NCBI GenBank assembly: GCA_022841325.1 | Contig: JALHRS010000002.1 | Span: 1-64,000 of the forward strand | Direction of reading: 5' to 3' | DNA length: 64,000 nucleotides | Source: Lysobacterales bacterium | GTDB taxonomy: Bacteria > Pseudomonadota > Gammaproteobacteria > Xanthomonadales > SZUA-5 | Part shown: piece by piece, positions 16,513-25,398 of the stretch | How the letters are laid out: each line of letters opens with the position of its first letter | Position numbering within the stretch: the stretch's first letter is position 1 | Program-made: the position numbers and the translations under genes | The notes under the pieces: generated by a model | Told to the model about the DNA's origin: nothing | Seen by the model: the letters and a program-made list of their open reading frames with translations, nothing else | Database searches by the model: none

Positions 16513-18642
16513 ATGGCCAGGCAGAGAGAGCTCGCGCTGTACCGCAACATCGGCATCATTGCCCACATCGACGCGGGCAAGACCACCACGACCGAGCGCG
16601 TGCTGTACTACACCGGTAAGAAGCACCAGATCATCGACGTCCATGACACCAAGGACGGCAAGAGCAGCACCACCACCGATTATCTGGAGCAGGAAAAGAA
16701 GCGCGGCATCACCATCCAGAGCGCCGCGGTCTCGACCGAGTGGAAGGGTTACCACGTCAACGTCATCGACACCCCGGGACACGTCGATTTCACCATCGAG
16801 GTGAATCGTTCGCTGCGCGTGCTCGACGGCGCCGTGGTGGTCTTCGACGGTGTGGCCGGTGTGGAGCCGCAGACCGAGACCAACTGGCGGCTGGCCGATC
16901 AGTACAACGTGCCGCGGATGTGCTACATCAACAAGATGGACCGCATCGGTGCCAACTTCACCCATTGCGTGAAGGGCATCCGCGAGCGCCTCGGCGCTAC
17001 CGTCGTGATGTGCCAGGTGCCGCTCGGCAGCCAGGACGAGTTTGTCGGCATGGTCGATCTGGTCGCTGGTGCCGCCTATCTCTGGCACTCCAACGACAAG
17101 GACAGCCAGTGGGAAATCATTCCGCTGGACCAGGTCCGTTCGCGCTTCAAGTTCACGGTCACCCGTGACGACGAATACCTGGACAATCTGCAGAAGCTGC
17201 GCGAAGAAATGATCGAAACCGCTCTGGCGGTCGACGACGATGCCTTCATGCACTATGTCGAGACCGGCGAATTCGACCAGGCCAAGCTCAAGGAGTGCAT
17301 CCGCAAGGGCACCGTCGAGGGCAAGCTGGTACCGGTGCTGTGTGGCTCGTCGTTCAAGAACAAGGGTGTGCAGCAGCTGCTGGACGCGGTCATCGACTAT
17401 CTGCCGTACCCGGGCGAGAACGGTGGCATCTCGATGGTGGACGTCGACGGCAACGTCATCGGCAAGCAGGAAGTGCGCGACGACGCGCCGGCACGGGCGC
17501 TGGCCTTCAAGGTCATCAACGATCAGTTCGGTACGCTGACCTTCACCCGCGTCTACTCGGGCGTGATCAAGAAGGGCGACACCCTGATGAACGTCACGCG
17601 CGGCAAGAAAGAGCGCGTCGGTCGTATCGTCGAGGTGCAGGCCAATGCCACCAAGGACATCGACGAGGTCCGCGCCGGCGACATCTGCGCCTTCGTGTCG
17701 ATGAAGGAAACCGAGACCGGTGACTCGCTGACCGATCCGGCAAATCCGGTGCTGCTGGAGCGCATGCGCTTCCCGGATCCGGTGATCAGTGTCTCGGTGG
17801 AAGCCAAGACCCGCGATGACATCGACAAGATGTCGGCCGCGCTTTACAAGATGGCCAAGGCTGATCCGTCGCTGCGCCTGAATGTGGATCCGGAAACCGG
17901 CGAGACCGTGCTGCGTGGCATGGGCGAGCTGCATCTGGAAATCACCATCGACCGCATGCGCACCGAACTCGGCGTGGATGCCAACATGGGCAAGCCCAAG
18001 GTCAGCTTCCGCGAAGCCTTCGGTCAGCGCGTCGAACACATCTACACCCACAAGAAGCAGACCGGCGGTTCGGGTCAGTTCGCCGAGGTGAAGATGATCT
18101 TCGAGCCGGGCGAGCCGGGCACCGGGGTGGTCTTCGTCGACGAAGTCGTCGGTGGCCGCATCCCGCGCGAGTACATCCCCTCGGTCGAGTTCGCGATCAA
18201 GGCCGAATCGAAGTCGGGCCAGATCGCCGGCTACGAAGTGCTGGATTTCAAGGCTCGTTTGATCGACGGCAAGTACCACGACGTCGACTCATCGGCACTG
18301 GCCTTCGAAATCGCCGGTCGCCACGCCTTCCGCGAAGCTCACAAGATGAGCAAGCCGAAGCTGCTGGAGCCGATGATGCGTATCGAAGTGGTGACCGAAG
18401 CCGAATTCCTCGGCGATGTCATCGGCGACATGAACCGTCGTCGCGGTCAGGTCACCGACCAGGGCACCAAGGGCACCGCTGCCTTCGTTCACGGCTTCGT
18501 GCCGCTGGCCGAAATGTTTGGCTACATCAACTACCTGCGCTCGGCTACCCGCGGTCGCGGCACCTTCAGCATGGAGTTCAACAACTACACTGAAGTGCCG
18601 GCCGGCATGGTCGACAAGCTGATGGAGAAGGAAGCCAAGTAA
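16513..18642 (+). CDS. fusA: translation elongation factor G
   Basis: 709 residues from the ATG at 16513 (AAGAGA upstream); the reading frame is open further upstream but those residues are not EF-G-like. GTPase motifs: AHIDAGKT (residues 17-24), switch I ending EKKRGITI, DTPGHVDF and NKMD. Domains II to V follow, with the domain IV loop and a C-terminus typical of EF-G. It drives ribosome translocation and, with RRF, ribosome recycling. It is not in the usual rpsL-rpsG-fusA-tuf string but alone, behind a long repeat-rich leader. Switch I (DTKDGKSSTTTDYLEQEKK) differs from the usual canonical form, so it may be a second paralogue. Confidence 0.95.
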   Translation: MARQRELALYRNIGIIAHIDAGKTTTTERVLYYTGKKHQIIDVHDTKDGKSSTTTDYLEQEKKRGITIQSAAVSTEWKGYHVNVIDTPGHVDFTIEVNRSLRVLDGAVVVFDGVAGVEPQTETNWRLADQYNVPRMCYINKMDRIGANFTHCVKGIRERLGATVVMCQVPLGSQDEFVGMVDLVAGAAYLWHSNDKDSQWEIIPLDQVRSRFKFTVTRDDEYLDNLQKLREEMIETALAVDDDAFMHYVETGEFDQAKLKECIRKGTVEGKLVPVLCGSSFKNKGVQQLLDAVIDYLPYPGENGGISMVDVDGNVIGKQEVRDDAPARALAFKVINDQFGTLTFTRVYSGVIKKGDTLMNVTRGKKERVGRIVEVQANATKDIDEVRAGDICAFVSMKETETGDSLTDPANPVLLERMRFPDPVISVSVEAKTRDDIDKMSAALYKMAKADPSLRLNVDPETGETVLRGMGELHLEITIDRMRTELGVDANMGKPKVSFREAFGQRVEHIYTHKKQTGGSGQFAEVKMIFEPGEPGTGVVFVDEVVGGRIPREYIPSVEFAIKAESKSGQIAGYEVLDFKARLIDGKYHDVDSSALAFEIAGRHAFREAHKMSKPKLLEPMMRIEVVTEAEFLGDVIGDMNRRRGQVTDQGTKGTAAFVHGFVPLAEMFGYINYLRSATRGRGTFSMEFNNYTEVPAGMVDKLMEKEAK

Positions 18643-18693
18643 GCGCTTCCGGCGCGCGGCGCGAGAGCGCCGCCGCCAGCTCAGCTGCAGCAG

Positions 18694-18721
18694 AGGCCGG
18701 GGCAACCCGGCCTTCTTTTTT
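18694..18721 (+). terminator. rho-independent terminator of fusA
   Basis: 8-bp stem AGGCCGGG / CCCGGCCT with a GCAA tetraloop followed by TTCTTTTTT, about 50 nt after the stop. Confidence 0.93.
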
Positions 18722-18823
18722 GGTCGGCTTTCCGGATCCAGCGTCAGCCGCCCGACCGGTTTCGTCGGTCTTTCTCTGGCGATCGTCGCTACCCTTCACC
18801 CGCCAGCAGCTCAGGCGCCCGCC

Positions 18824-19258
18824 TCAGTCACGCGTCGGCACCAGCAGGACCGGTACCCGGCTCTCGCGCAGCACCGCCTGGCTCACGCTGCCGACGATCA
18901 GGTCGAAGATCGCGCCGTGGCCGTGGGTGGCCATGACGATCAGTTCGACCTGCAGTCGTGCTGCTTCGTTCAGGATCACCTCGGCGGTCGGTCCCTGGAT
19001 CAGCAGGGCGGTGGCGGCCAGGCCCTGGTCGCGCAGGGCCTGGGCGTGGGCCTGCAGGGCGCGATGTTCTTCGCGCTGCTCGTGCGCCACCTGGTCGCGC
19101 ACGGAAGTGGGGCCGGCGCGGTAGCCGACGAAATCGGGCTCGGGCGCGGCCACGTGCAGCAGCCAGAGTTCGGCCGCATGGGCGCGTGCCTGGCCGGCGG
19201 CGGCCTCGAGCACCCGGGCGGTGACCGGGCTGAAATCGATGGGTACGAGGATGCGCAC
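18824..19258 (-). CDS. universal stress protein (UspA family)
   Basis: 144 residues with the single-domain Usp fold: starts MRILVPIDFS, ends with the nucleotide-binding segment ATHGHGAIFDLIVGSVSQ and VPVLLV. The G-x2-G-x9-G-S/T pattern of ATP-binding Usp proteins is largely present. It is the last gene of an apparent operon, 5 nt after the SGNH-like gene, an unusual neighbour for exopolysaccharide-type acyltransfer genes. Cytoplasmic; role in stress survival inferred from the family. Confidence 0.9.
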   Translation of the reverse strand: MRILVPIDFSPVTARVLEAAAGQARAHAAELWLLHVAAPEPDFVGYRAGPTSVRDQVAHEQREEHRALQAHAQALRDQGLAATALLIQGPTAEVILNEAARLQVELIVMATHGHGAIFDLIVGSVSQAVLRESRVPVLLVPTRD

Positions 19259-19263
19259 GGTCT

Positions 19264-20352
19264 TCAGTCTCCCTGTTCCTGGCGCACGAAGGCCGCTTCG
19301 ATCAGTGGCTGGATCGCGGCCGTGAAGCGGTCTGCCTCAGCTCCGGTCATGTGCGACCATTCCGGCAGCCGGTAGCCCTGCAGCTCAGGATAGTCCTGGA
19401 AATGGATGCCGGGGACGCCGCTGCGGCGGATCAGTTCGTCCCAGGTCTGGGCGCGCGGCAGGTTGCGCTCTTCGCTGGCGAGGAATTCGCCGTCGCTGGG
19501 CGCGCGCACGAACACGACCGGCACGCCGCGTGCGCGCAGCCGGGTGACGGCCGCCACGGCACGGTCTATCTGCGCCTCCACGTTCCTGCGGGCGGCCTCC
19601 GGACCGCCCGGCGGCGGCCGGTCGAATCCCTGTGCCCAGATGCGCCGTGCCAGCGCGGCGTAGTCGGGATCGTTCTCGACCTTGGACCACAGCCGCGCGT
19701 TGCGGTCCGAAGACATGACGCTGAGCTTGCGCACATCCAGGCGCACCGGCACGCCCTCCCGCTCCGGCCAGCGCTGCCGTTCGAGCACGGTGAACAGCGC
19801 GAAATCCGGTTCATAGAAAGCCAGCCAGGGTTCCAGCAGGTGCTGCGAGATCTGTTGCCCGAGCCACTGCGCCGGGGTTTCCTTGCCGAAACGCTCGATC
19901 GCCTTCTTCCGGTAGGCGAAGCCGCTGAAGAACAGATTCGGGGAGACGCCGACGATCAGGCGACCGTTGAAGTCAGGATCATCGGCGAGATTCTCCAGTA
20001 CCGGCACCGCCGAGGTGCCTTCCAGTCCGAGCTGGATCGGCCGCTCTCCGGTCAGGCTCTCCCAGACGGGCAGTTGCAGATCGAACAGCAGGCGCGAGGA
20101 ACTGGCGATCACTGTCGCCTCGCCCTCGCCATGATTGATGCGTCTTCGCTGCGCTGCCCACAGGCCCTCGCTGTTGCGGATCGCGGGTTCGGCGCCGTAA
20201 TTGCGCCAGCAGATTTCCCATGCCGCCATCCCGGCCACCCACAGCGCCAGCGCGATCAGCAGGGCCATGCCACCGCGATGCTGGGGCAGGGGACGCTGGT
20301 AACCGAGCTCGTCGGCAGTCGCCGCCTCAGAACTGGAAGTAGATGAACGCAT
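19264..20352 (-). CDS. SGNH/AlgX-like membrane-anchored protein, partner of the MBOAT acyltransferase
   Basis: 362 residues with one N-terminal membrane segment (ALLIALALWVAGMAAWEI) and a periplasmic domain. IASSSRLLFDL occupies the place of the SGNH block I Ser, and LPEWSHMTGAEADRF at the C-terminus resembles the block V D/W-x-x-H of SGNH acyltransferases. The ATG at 20352 has GGGAGG 6 nt upstream and the gene overlaps the MBOAT gene by 26 nt, indicating coupled translation. In AlgI/AlgX- and PatA/PatB-type systems the MBOAT protein moves acyl groups across the membrane and an SGNH protein places them on a polymer; this role is inferred here. Confidence 0.75.
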   Translation of the reverse strand: MRSSTSSSEAATADELGYQRPLPQHRGGMALLIALALWVAGMAAWEICWRNYGAEPAIRNSEGLWAAQRRRINHGEGEATVIASSSRLLFDLQLPVWESLTGERPIQLGLEGTSAVPVLENLADDPDFNGRLIVGVSPNLFFSGFAYRKKAIERFGKETPAQWLGQQISQHLLEPWLAFYEPDFALFTVLERQRWPEREGVPVRLDVRKLSVMSSDRNARLWSKVENDPDYAALARRIWAQGFDRPPPGGPEAARRNVEAQIDRAVAAVTRLRARGVPVVFVRAPSDGEFLASEERNLPRAQTWDELIRRSGVPGIHFQDYPELQGYRLPEWSHMTGAEADRFTAAIQPLIEAAFVRQEQGD

Positions 20353-21748
20353 CGCTGCCTCCCTGCGTGATCGCGATCAGGAATGCCATTCCGCCCCAGA
20401 GCGCCCCGGTCAGTGCCAGCGGCAGACGCTGCACCTCGGCATGCAACTGACGCTCACGCATGTAGCCGTGTACGGCGAGAAGCGCGGCCATGGTCAGCGA
20501 ACCGCTGATCAGCATCCAGCCGTCGAGCACCGGCTTGCCGCCCGCGTCCAGCAGCAGCATCGCGCTGAGCACGCGCCAGGCGCCGGCGAAATCCTGGGCG
20601 CGGAAGAACACCCAGGTGATGTTGACCAGCACATAGGTCAGTACGGCCAGCATGAGGCGCGACAGCCAGCGGTCCCACACCGCCCAGTTGCCGATGCGCT
20701 GGCGCAGGAAGCGTTCGACCACCAGGTACAGCCCGTGGAGCCCGCCCCAGACCACGAAGGTCCAGGCGGCGCCGTGCCACAGACCACCGATCAGCATGGT
20801 CAGCATCAGGTTGACGTAGGTGCGCCCCGGGCCCTTGCGATTGCCGCCCAGCGGCACGTAGAGGTAATCGCGCAACCAGCTCGACAGCGAGATGTGCCAG
20901 CGCCGCCAGAAATCGGAGAAACCGATGGCCGCATAGGGGAAGCGGAAGTTGTCGATCAGCGAGAAGCCCAGCACCAGGGCCGCGCCGATCGCGGTGGTGG
21001 TGTAGCCGGCGAAATCGCAGAAGATCTGTCCGGAGAAGGCCAGCGTTCCCAGCCAGGCATCCAGTGGCGCGACCTGTGCCGCCGAACCGTAGACCTCGTC
21101 GACCACCGGCGCCAGCAGGCCGTCGGCGATGACGATCTTCTCGAACAGCCCGAGCACCATCAGCATAAGGCCCCAGCTCATCTGCCGCGCGCTGGCGACG
21201 ATGGGATGGGCGAACTGCGGCAAGAGGTCCTTCGGGCGCAGGATCGGCCCGGCCACCAGCTGGGGGAAGAAGGTCACGAACAGCGCGAAATCGAGGAAGG
21301 AGCGGCTCGGTTCGATCCGCCTGTAATAGACATCCAGGGTGTAGGACAGGGTCTGGAAGGTATAGAAGGAGATGCCCACCGGCAGGATGATGTCCCAGGC
21401 CGGCGGCTGGTATTCGATACCGAAGCCGGCCATCAGCGCGGTGAAGTTGGCCAGCATGAAACCGCCGTACTTGAAGTAGCCGAGCATGCCGAGATTGGCC
21501 GCCAGCGACAGCAGCAGTAGTCCGCGCCGCCGTCCGGGCGCCTCGGTGCGGTGCATCCGCCGCGCCACCCAGTAGTCGACGACCGTCGACAGCCACAGCA
21601 GGATGATGAAGGGCGGATTCCAGGCGGCGTAGAACAGGTAGCTGGCCAGCAGCAGATTGAATTTCTTCGTGGCCCAGGCGAAGGGCATGCGGTGCAGCAG
21701 CACCACGATCGCGAAAAAGGCGAAGAAGGTCAGCGAATTGAACAGCAC
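20327..21748 (-). CDS. MBOAT family O-acyltransferase (AlgI-like)
   Basis: 473 residues, about eleven membrane segments. Family landmarks: NLLLASYLFYAAW near the N-terminus, PVGISFYTFQTLSYTLDVY, SDFWRRWHISLSSWLRDY and the conserved His in GGLWHGAAW. MBOAT proteins of this subgroup transfer acetyl or other acyl groups from the cytoplasm to extracytoplasmic polysaccharide or cell wall. First gene of the three-gene operon MBOAT, SGNH-like, Usp. No polysaccharide synthase genes are nearby, so the acceptor is unknown. Confidence 0.93.
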   Translation of the reverse strand: MLFNSLTFFAFFAIVVLLHRMPFAWATKKFNLLLASYLFYAAWNPPFIILLWLSTVVDYWVARRMHRTEAPGRRRGLLLLSLAANLGMLGYFKYGGFMLANFTALMAGFGIEYQPPAWDIILPVGISFYTFQTLSYTLDVYYRRIEPSRSFLDFALFVTFFPQLVAGPILRPKDLLPQFAHPIVASARQMSWGLMLMVLGLFEKIVIADGLLAPVVDEVYGSAAQVAPLDAWLGTLAFSGQIFCDFAGYTTTAIGAALVLGFSLIDNFRFPYAAIGFSDFWRRWHISLSSWLRDYLYVPLGGNRKGPGRTYVNLMLTMLIGGLWHGAAWTFVVWGGLHGLYLVVERFLRQRIGNWAVWDRWLSRLMLAVLTYVLVNITWVFFRAQDFAGAWRVLSAMLLLDAGGKPVLDGWMLISGSLTMAALLAVHGYMRERQLHAEVQRLPLALTGALWGGMAFLIAITQGGSDAFIYFQF

Positions 21749-21812
21749 GTGCGTTCCCCCGGGATGGCGACGGTCGCAGGCGGGCGCAACTGGGCGGCGG
21801 CCTGATCCTGCG

Positions 21813-21843
21813 CCGGCGGCCCGGGCACTACCCGGGCCGCCGG
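21813..21843 (-). terminator. strong hairpin between the collagen-like gene and MBOAT
   Basis: 13-bp perfect stem CCGGCGGCCCGGG / CCCGGGCCGCCGG with a 5-nt loop, about 75 nt after the collagen-like gene's stop. No T-run on the minus strand, so its terminator role is probable, not certain. Confidence 0.55.
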
Positions 21844-21917
21844 AGATTCAGATGTACTGCCTTGCCGTCGCCCGCCGTTCGGCCGAGCGGCCGGCGCCGA
21901 CCACCAGTGCCTGCAGC

Positions 21918-23411
21918 TCAGGGCACGTAATTGATGACTACGCCAATGGGCTGGGTCAGCGGGTCGATGCCGGTGGTCGCTGGCACATTGGCAGGGGCGC
22001 GGTAGAAGTCGCCCCCCAGTGAAAGGGTGTTGAGTTCGCATACCGTCGAGCTGTTCGAGCGGCTCTGGCGCGTCGGATTGGTGACTACGCTGGCGCCGGT
22101 TCGCGGCACGTAGTACAGCGATCGGTTGAAGCCGAAGCCGGCGACAGTACCAGGGCGCCCGCTGATTGCGGCGAGCAAGGCTGGACCGGTGCAGTCGGTG
22201 CTCTCAAAGCTGGCCGTGGCGCTGCCCGAATAGTTGCCATCGGACTCGATGCCGATGAAATAGCCCTGCGGCGAGATCAGTTGCAACGGGGCACTCCACG
22301 CCCCGGCAGCCACCGGGTACAGCGGTCGCGCCAGGCTGGTGCTGAGCGTTCCATTCAGAGTGGCACTGAATTTCAGGCCCGCGCCGGTTGCGCCCGTGGC
22401 GCCTGCCGGGCCGGCCGCACCGGTGGGTCCAGCAGAACCTGCCGGGCCGGTGCTGCCGGTTGCACCGGTAACACCGATCGGGCCGGTGGCACCGGTACTG
22501 CCAGTCGCCCCTACAGGCCCTGCCGGGCCGGTGCTGCCGGTTGCACCGGTAACACCGATCGGGCCGGTGGCACCGGTACTGCCAGTCGCCCCTACAGGCC
22601 CTGCCGGGCCGGTGTTGCCGGTGGCTCCGGTAACACCGATCGGGCCGGTGGCACCGGTACTGCCCGTCGCGCCGACAGGTCCTGCCGGGCCGGTGCTGCC
22701 GGTGGCTCCGGTAACACCGATCGGGCCGGTGGCACCGGTACTGCCCGTCGCCCCTACAGGGCCTGCCGGGCCGGTGTTGCCGGTGGCGCCAGTGGCTCCT
22801 GCCGGGCCAGTGCTCCCCGTCGCGCCGGTAGCACCCGTGGCCCCGGTGGCGCCCGTGTTTCCGGTAGCGCCCGTGGGACCGAGCGCGCCGGTCGCTCCGG
22901 TCGCGCCGATACTGCCCGTAGGGCCCGTGTTGCCCGTAGCCCCGGTGGCACCAACGGCTCCGGTAGGACCAATCGCTCCGGTAGCGCCGGTGCTGCCAGT
23001 GGCGCCCGTGCTTCCGGTCGCTCCGACCGGCCCAACGGCGCCTGTGGCCCCAGTGTTGCCGGTGGCGCCCGTGGCCCCGATCGGACCCGTGGGTCCAACT
23101 GGCCCTATGGGACCGGTTGCGCCGGTGGGACCGATCAGCGAGGGGCATTGGCCCAGCTGTCCACTGACGGTGTCAAAGCAGACCGGCTGGTTCTCCTGAA
23201 CCGCGGAGGGCAGGCCGCTGATGCCGACCGTGCCATCCGGGTTGACGATGAACCTCGATACGGCTCCGGTGGAATCCTTGATCACCACGCTGCCACCCGC
23301 CGGCGGCGTGATCTCCACATCTGCAGCCAGCGCCGCAGATCCGGCCGATGTCATGGCCAGCGCGATCGCTGCTGCCAATGGGTGCAGCCTTGTCGAATAC
23401 TTGCTACGCAT
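21918..23411 (-). CDS. secreted collagen-like (Gly-X-Thr repeat) protein
   Basis: 497 residues. Signal peptide up to SAALAAD, then a short N-terminal domain with a C-x8-C pair (about residues 30-90), about 80 uninterrupted Gly-X-Y triplets rich in GAT, GPT, GPI and GPA (about residues 95-345) and a 150-residue C-terminal domain with two cysteines. Pro in position X and Thr in position Y are typical of bacterial collagen-like surface proteins, where the C-terminal domain often trimerises. The ATG at 23411 overlaps the previous gene's TGA by one base (TGATG) and has GGGGAAG upstream. Not a CRISPR: the DNA repeats are coding. Confidence 0.9.
   Translation of the reverse strand: MRSKYSTRLHPLAAAIALAMTSAGSAALAADVEITPPAGGSVVIKDSTGAVSRFIVNPDGTVGISGLPSAVQENQPVCFDTVSGQLGQCPSLIGPTGATGPIGPVGPTGPIGATGATGNTGATGAVGPVGATGSTGATGSTGATGAIGPTGAVGATGATGNTGPTGSIGATGATGALGPTGATGNTGATGATGATGATGSTGPAGATGATGNTGPAGPVGATGSTGATGPIGVTGATGSTGPAGPVGATGSTGATGPIGVTGATGNTGPAGPVGATGSTGATGPIGVTGATGSTGPAGPVGATGSTGATGPIGVTGATGSTGPAGSAGPTGAAGPAGATGATGAGLKFSATLNGTLSTSLARPLYPVAAGAWSAPLQLISPQGYFIGIESDGNYSGSATASFESTDCTGPALLAAISGRPGTVAGFGFNRSLYYVPRTGASVVTNPTRQSRSNSSTVCELNTLSLGGDFYRAPANVPATTGIDPLTQPIGVVINYVP
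22450..22773 (-). repeat. four 81-bp tandem repeats within the collagen-like gene
   Basis: Four direct copies of an 81-bp unit (nine Gly-X-Y triplets); the two copies at 22450-22530 and 22531-22611 appear identical, the others differ at a few positions. This suggests recent unequal recombination or slippage. Confidence 0.85.
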
Positions 23412-24208
23412 CAAACTTCCCCAGACCTGGATGAGTTGGCGCCGGCCATTGCGGTCCGCGCGGTGAGCACTACTAGGGTCAGCAGCATCAGCAAAGAAAA
23501 CGGTGAACCGGCCGGAACTGGAATCGACGACGGAAACATCAGTCCGAACCAGCCGAAGGCATTGCCACTACCGCCCTCGTTGCGAAGCAGTGGTGCCAAT
23601 GGCTGGCCGGTGGCGTGGACGTTGGACACGCCCACATGCGCGATGCTCTGGGTGCCCCCGGGCAACAGCTTGATCTCGGCGACCGGACCGGACGGCAGGC
23701 GTTCGATCTGGATCGGGCGCGCCGCGGTGCCGCTGATGGTGAGCAGTTGGCTGATGCTCTGTACGCTGCCCGGTTCCAGAACGATGCGCTTGCCGAGCGT
23801 GCTGATCAGGCTCAGGCTGCTGAAGCTGTTGGAGCCGCGCAGTTGAGAGATTCCGGCGGCTGAATCGATCAGGCGAACGGTGCCGCTGCCAGCCAGAAAT
23901 GTACCCTGAATCACCCAGTCGCCGGCCAATTCGATCAGTCCGCTGCCCACCGTGAGCAAGCTGCCCGGCGTGCTGCCGAGATTGCTGACGCCGATCAACT
24001 GACCACCGGCGATTTCCAGGGTGCCGCCCAGATTCAGGGCTCCACCGCCCAGTGCCAGCTGGCCACCGCCCAGACGCAGCGCCGCGCCAGTGGGCACATT
24101 GATGCCGGCCGCGGCGATATTCGTGGCTGCAAGCAGCAGCAGGGCCAATAGACCGTGCCAGGCGCGAGTCGGGCGAGGGCATGCAGCGGCTTCAACAAGC
24201 TGGGTCAT
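23411..24208 (-). CDS. secreted protein with C-terminal membrane-sorting-like segment
   Basis: 265 residues from the ATG at 24208. Signal peptide ([17 protein letters not shown]), then a Gly/Leu/Ser-rich beta-helix-like body ([26 protein letters not shown]) as in adhesin or autotransporter passengers, and near the C-terminus [20 protein letters not shown] followed by TARTAMAG. This proline motif, hydrophobic helix and Arg arrangement resembles PEP-CTERM/IPTL-CTERM signals cut by exosortase-type enzymes, although the motif is not canonical and no exosortase is in the window. Coupled at both ends: its start overlaps the upstream stop by 4 nt and its stop overlaps the collagen-like start. Confidence 0.75.
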   Translation of the reverse strand: MTQLVEAAACPRPTRAWHGLLALLLLAATNIAAAGINVPTGAALRLGGGQLALGGGALNLGGTLEIAGGQLIGVSNLGSTPGSLLTVGSGLIELAGDWVIQGTFLAGSGTVRLIDSAAGISQLRGSNSFSSLSLISTLGKRIVLEPGSVQSISQLLTISGTAARPIQIERLPSGPVAEIKLLPGGTQSIAHVGVSNVHATGQPLAPLLRNEGGSGNAFGWFGLMFPSSIPVPAGSPFSLLMLLTLVVLTARTAMAGANSSRSGEV

Positions 24209-24354
24209 GGTGAACCGCACTCGATGGGAAACTGCGCAACGATAACGCAGTTTTTTTCGATCGCGACGCAAACCTGGCCGTTATTCGCGCAAATATCTGC
24301 GGTTGCCGGCGATGCATGTGCCTGGTGAACGGACGCTGCTGCTGTCAAAGCCAT
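24205..24354 (-). CDS. small secreted four-cysteine protein
   Basis: 49-residue reading frame starting MALTAAASVHQAHASPA, a short signal peptide, followed by about 32 residues with four cysteines (DICANNGQVCVAIEKNC and IECGSP), suggesting two disulfides. Its TGA overlaps the ATG of the next gene (ATGA), which supports it being a real first gene of the three-gene operon. A GTG just before the ATG, or a start further upstream adding the positively charged RWRKLRL, is possible; no strong ribosome site is seen. No known family. Confidence 0.5.
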   Translation of the reverse strand: MALTAAASVHQAHASPATADICANNGQVCVAIEKNCVIVAQFPIECGSP

Positions 24355-24598
24355 CACCAGGCGCAGCTTCCGCCACCTGGCAGTTCCTGGATCGGCGCAA
24401 GCGTCAGCGGCGGGTGACCAGACTGCCGATGAATCGGGTTCACCGGGCCGACATCCAGCTTGATATCCCGCAACGACCGTCTGCGCAGGCTTGCTAGCTT
24501 GTCTCCCGAGGGCAAAGGAAGTCAGCCCCACGGCAGGGGGCGACACCGCAGTTGGGTTATCGATGAGCCGGGCGAAGCGACCGGCCAAGGAAGCGCAA

Positions 24599-25390
24599 AT
24601 GAACAGCTGGATGGCAAGCAGCGTGGTGGTCGTGTTTCTGGTTCTGGTCAGCACGGCTCTGTTCTTCTTCACCGTGACCCGAGGTGCGCTGATCCTGCGG
24701 GGCTTGGGCGCGGGCGAGCGCGGCGCCAGCGATCACGTCTATCCGATCTATTCCGACATGCGATTGATCAAGATGGTCGACTTCCAGCCGATCATTTCAG
24801 CGATCCTGCTGTTTCAGTACGATCGTCTGGTGTCGCGCATCGTCGCCGAGTTGCAGCAGCTGGATCTCGGTGGTCGCGATGTCCTGATCACCTCCTGCGC
24901 ATTCGGCAATGTCATTCCCCGAGTGGTCGGCGCTGCCGTGTCCAGGCAGGTTCGCCGGGTACATCTGGTGGACCTGATCCGCAACGAACTGGTTCACGCC
25001 CGCAGCAAGCTCGGCGATCTGGCCGGGAAAGTCGATTTCCGGCAGGCCGATGCAACGGCGATGCACCAGGCTGATGGCAGCATGGCGGCCAACGTGATGT
25101 TCTTCCTGCTGCACGAGCTGCCGCACGATCTGAAAGGCGAGGCGCTGAAGGAAGCCGCCCGCAGCCTGGAGCCGGGCGGCAAGCTGTTGCTGGCCGAGTT
25201 TCACCGACCGGATTCCTGGGTGCTCAGAGCCTTCAGCTGGACTTACTTCAAGGTGTTCGAACCGCTCGGACTGGCGCTCTGGGACAGCCACGACCCGCTC
25301 CGATACCTGCAGGATCTGGGCGGTTTCAGCTGCACGCGCAGCACTTACTTCTTCGGCAATTTCCAGGTGATCGTGGCGACCCGGCAATAA
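24599..25390 (+). CDS. class I SAM-dependent methyltransferase, RquA-like
   Basis: 263 residues from the ATG at 24599 (AAGGAAG upstream). One N-terminal membrane segment (VVVVFLVLVSTALFFFTV) precedes a Rossmann methyltransferase. In place of the common G-x-G-x-G, motif I reads LITSCAFGNVIPRV (about residue 97), close to the V-A-C-x-Y-G-x-L-T-P form I recall from RquA; further matches are VHLVDLIRNELVHAR, VMFFLLHELPHD (from residue 166) and LEPGGKLLLAEFHRP. RquA converts ubiquinone to rhodoquinone. Family membership is judged from remembered motifs, so true RquA versus a related methyltransferase is open. Confidence 0.7.
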   Translation: MNSWMASSVVVVFLVLVSTALFFFTVTRGALILRGLGAGERGASDHVYPIYSDMRLIKMVDFQPIISAILLFQYDRLVSRIVAELQQLDLGGRDVLITSCAFGNVIPRVVGAAVSRQVRRVHLVDLIRNELVHARSKLGDLAGKVDFRQADATAMHQADGSMAANVMFFLLHELPHDLKGEALKEAARSLEPGGKLLLAEFHRPDSWVLRAFSWTYFKVFEPLGLALWDSHDPLRYLQDLGGFSCTRSTYFFGNFQVIVATRQ

Positions 25391-25398
25391 GTGCGAAC

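Noticed and set aside
16498-18279. 593-codon minus-strand frame opposite fusA
   Set aside because: Shadow frame caused by codon bias of the highly conserved EF-G gene.
22450-22773. Regular repeats that could be mistaken for a CRISPR array
   Set aside because: 81-bp units without spacers, in frame within a collagen-like gene; no cas genes in the window.
22281-23846. Plus-strand frames rich in Ala/Pro/Val opposite the collagen-like gene
   Set aside because: The low-complexity APVAPV pattern is the reverse complement of Gly-X-Thr codons, not a separate protein.
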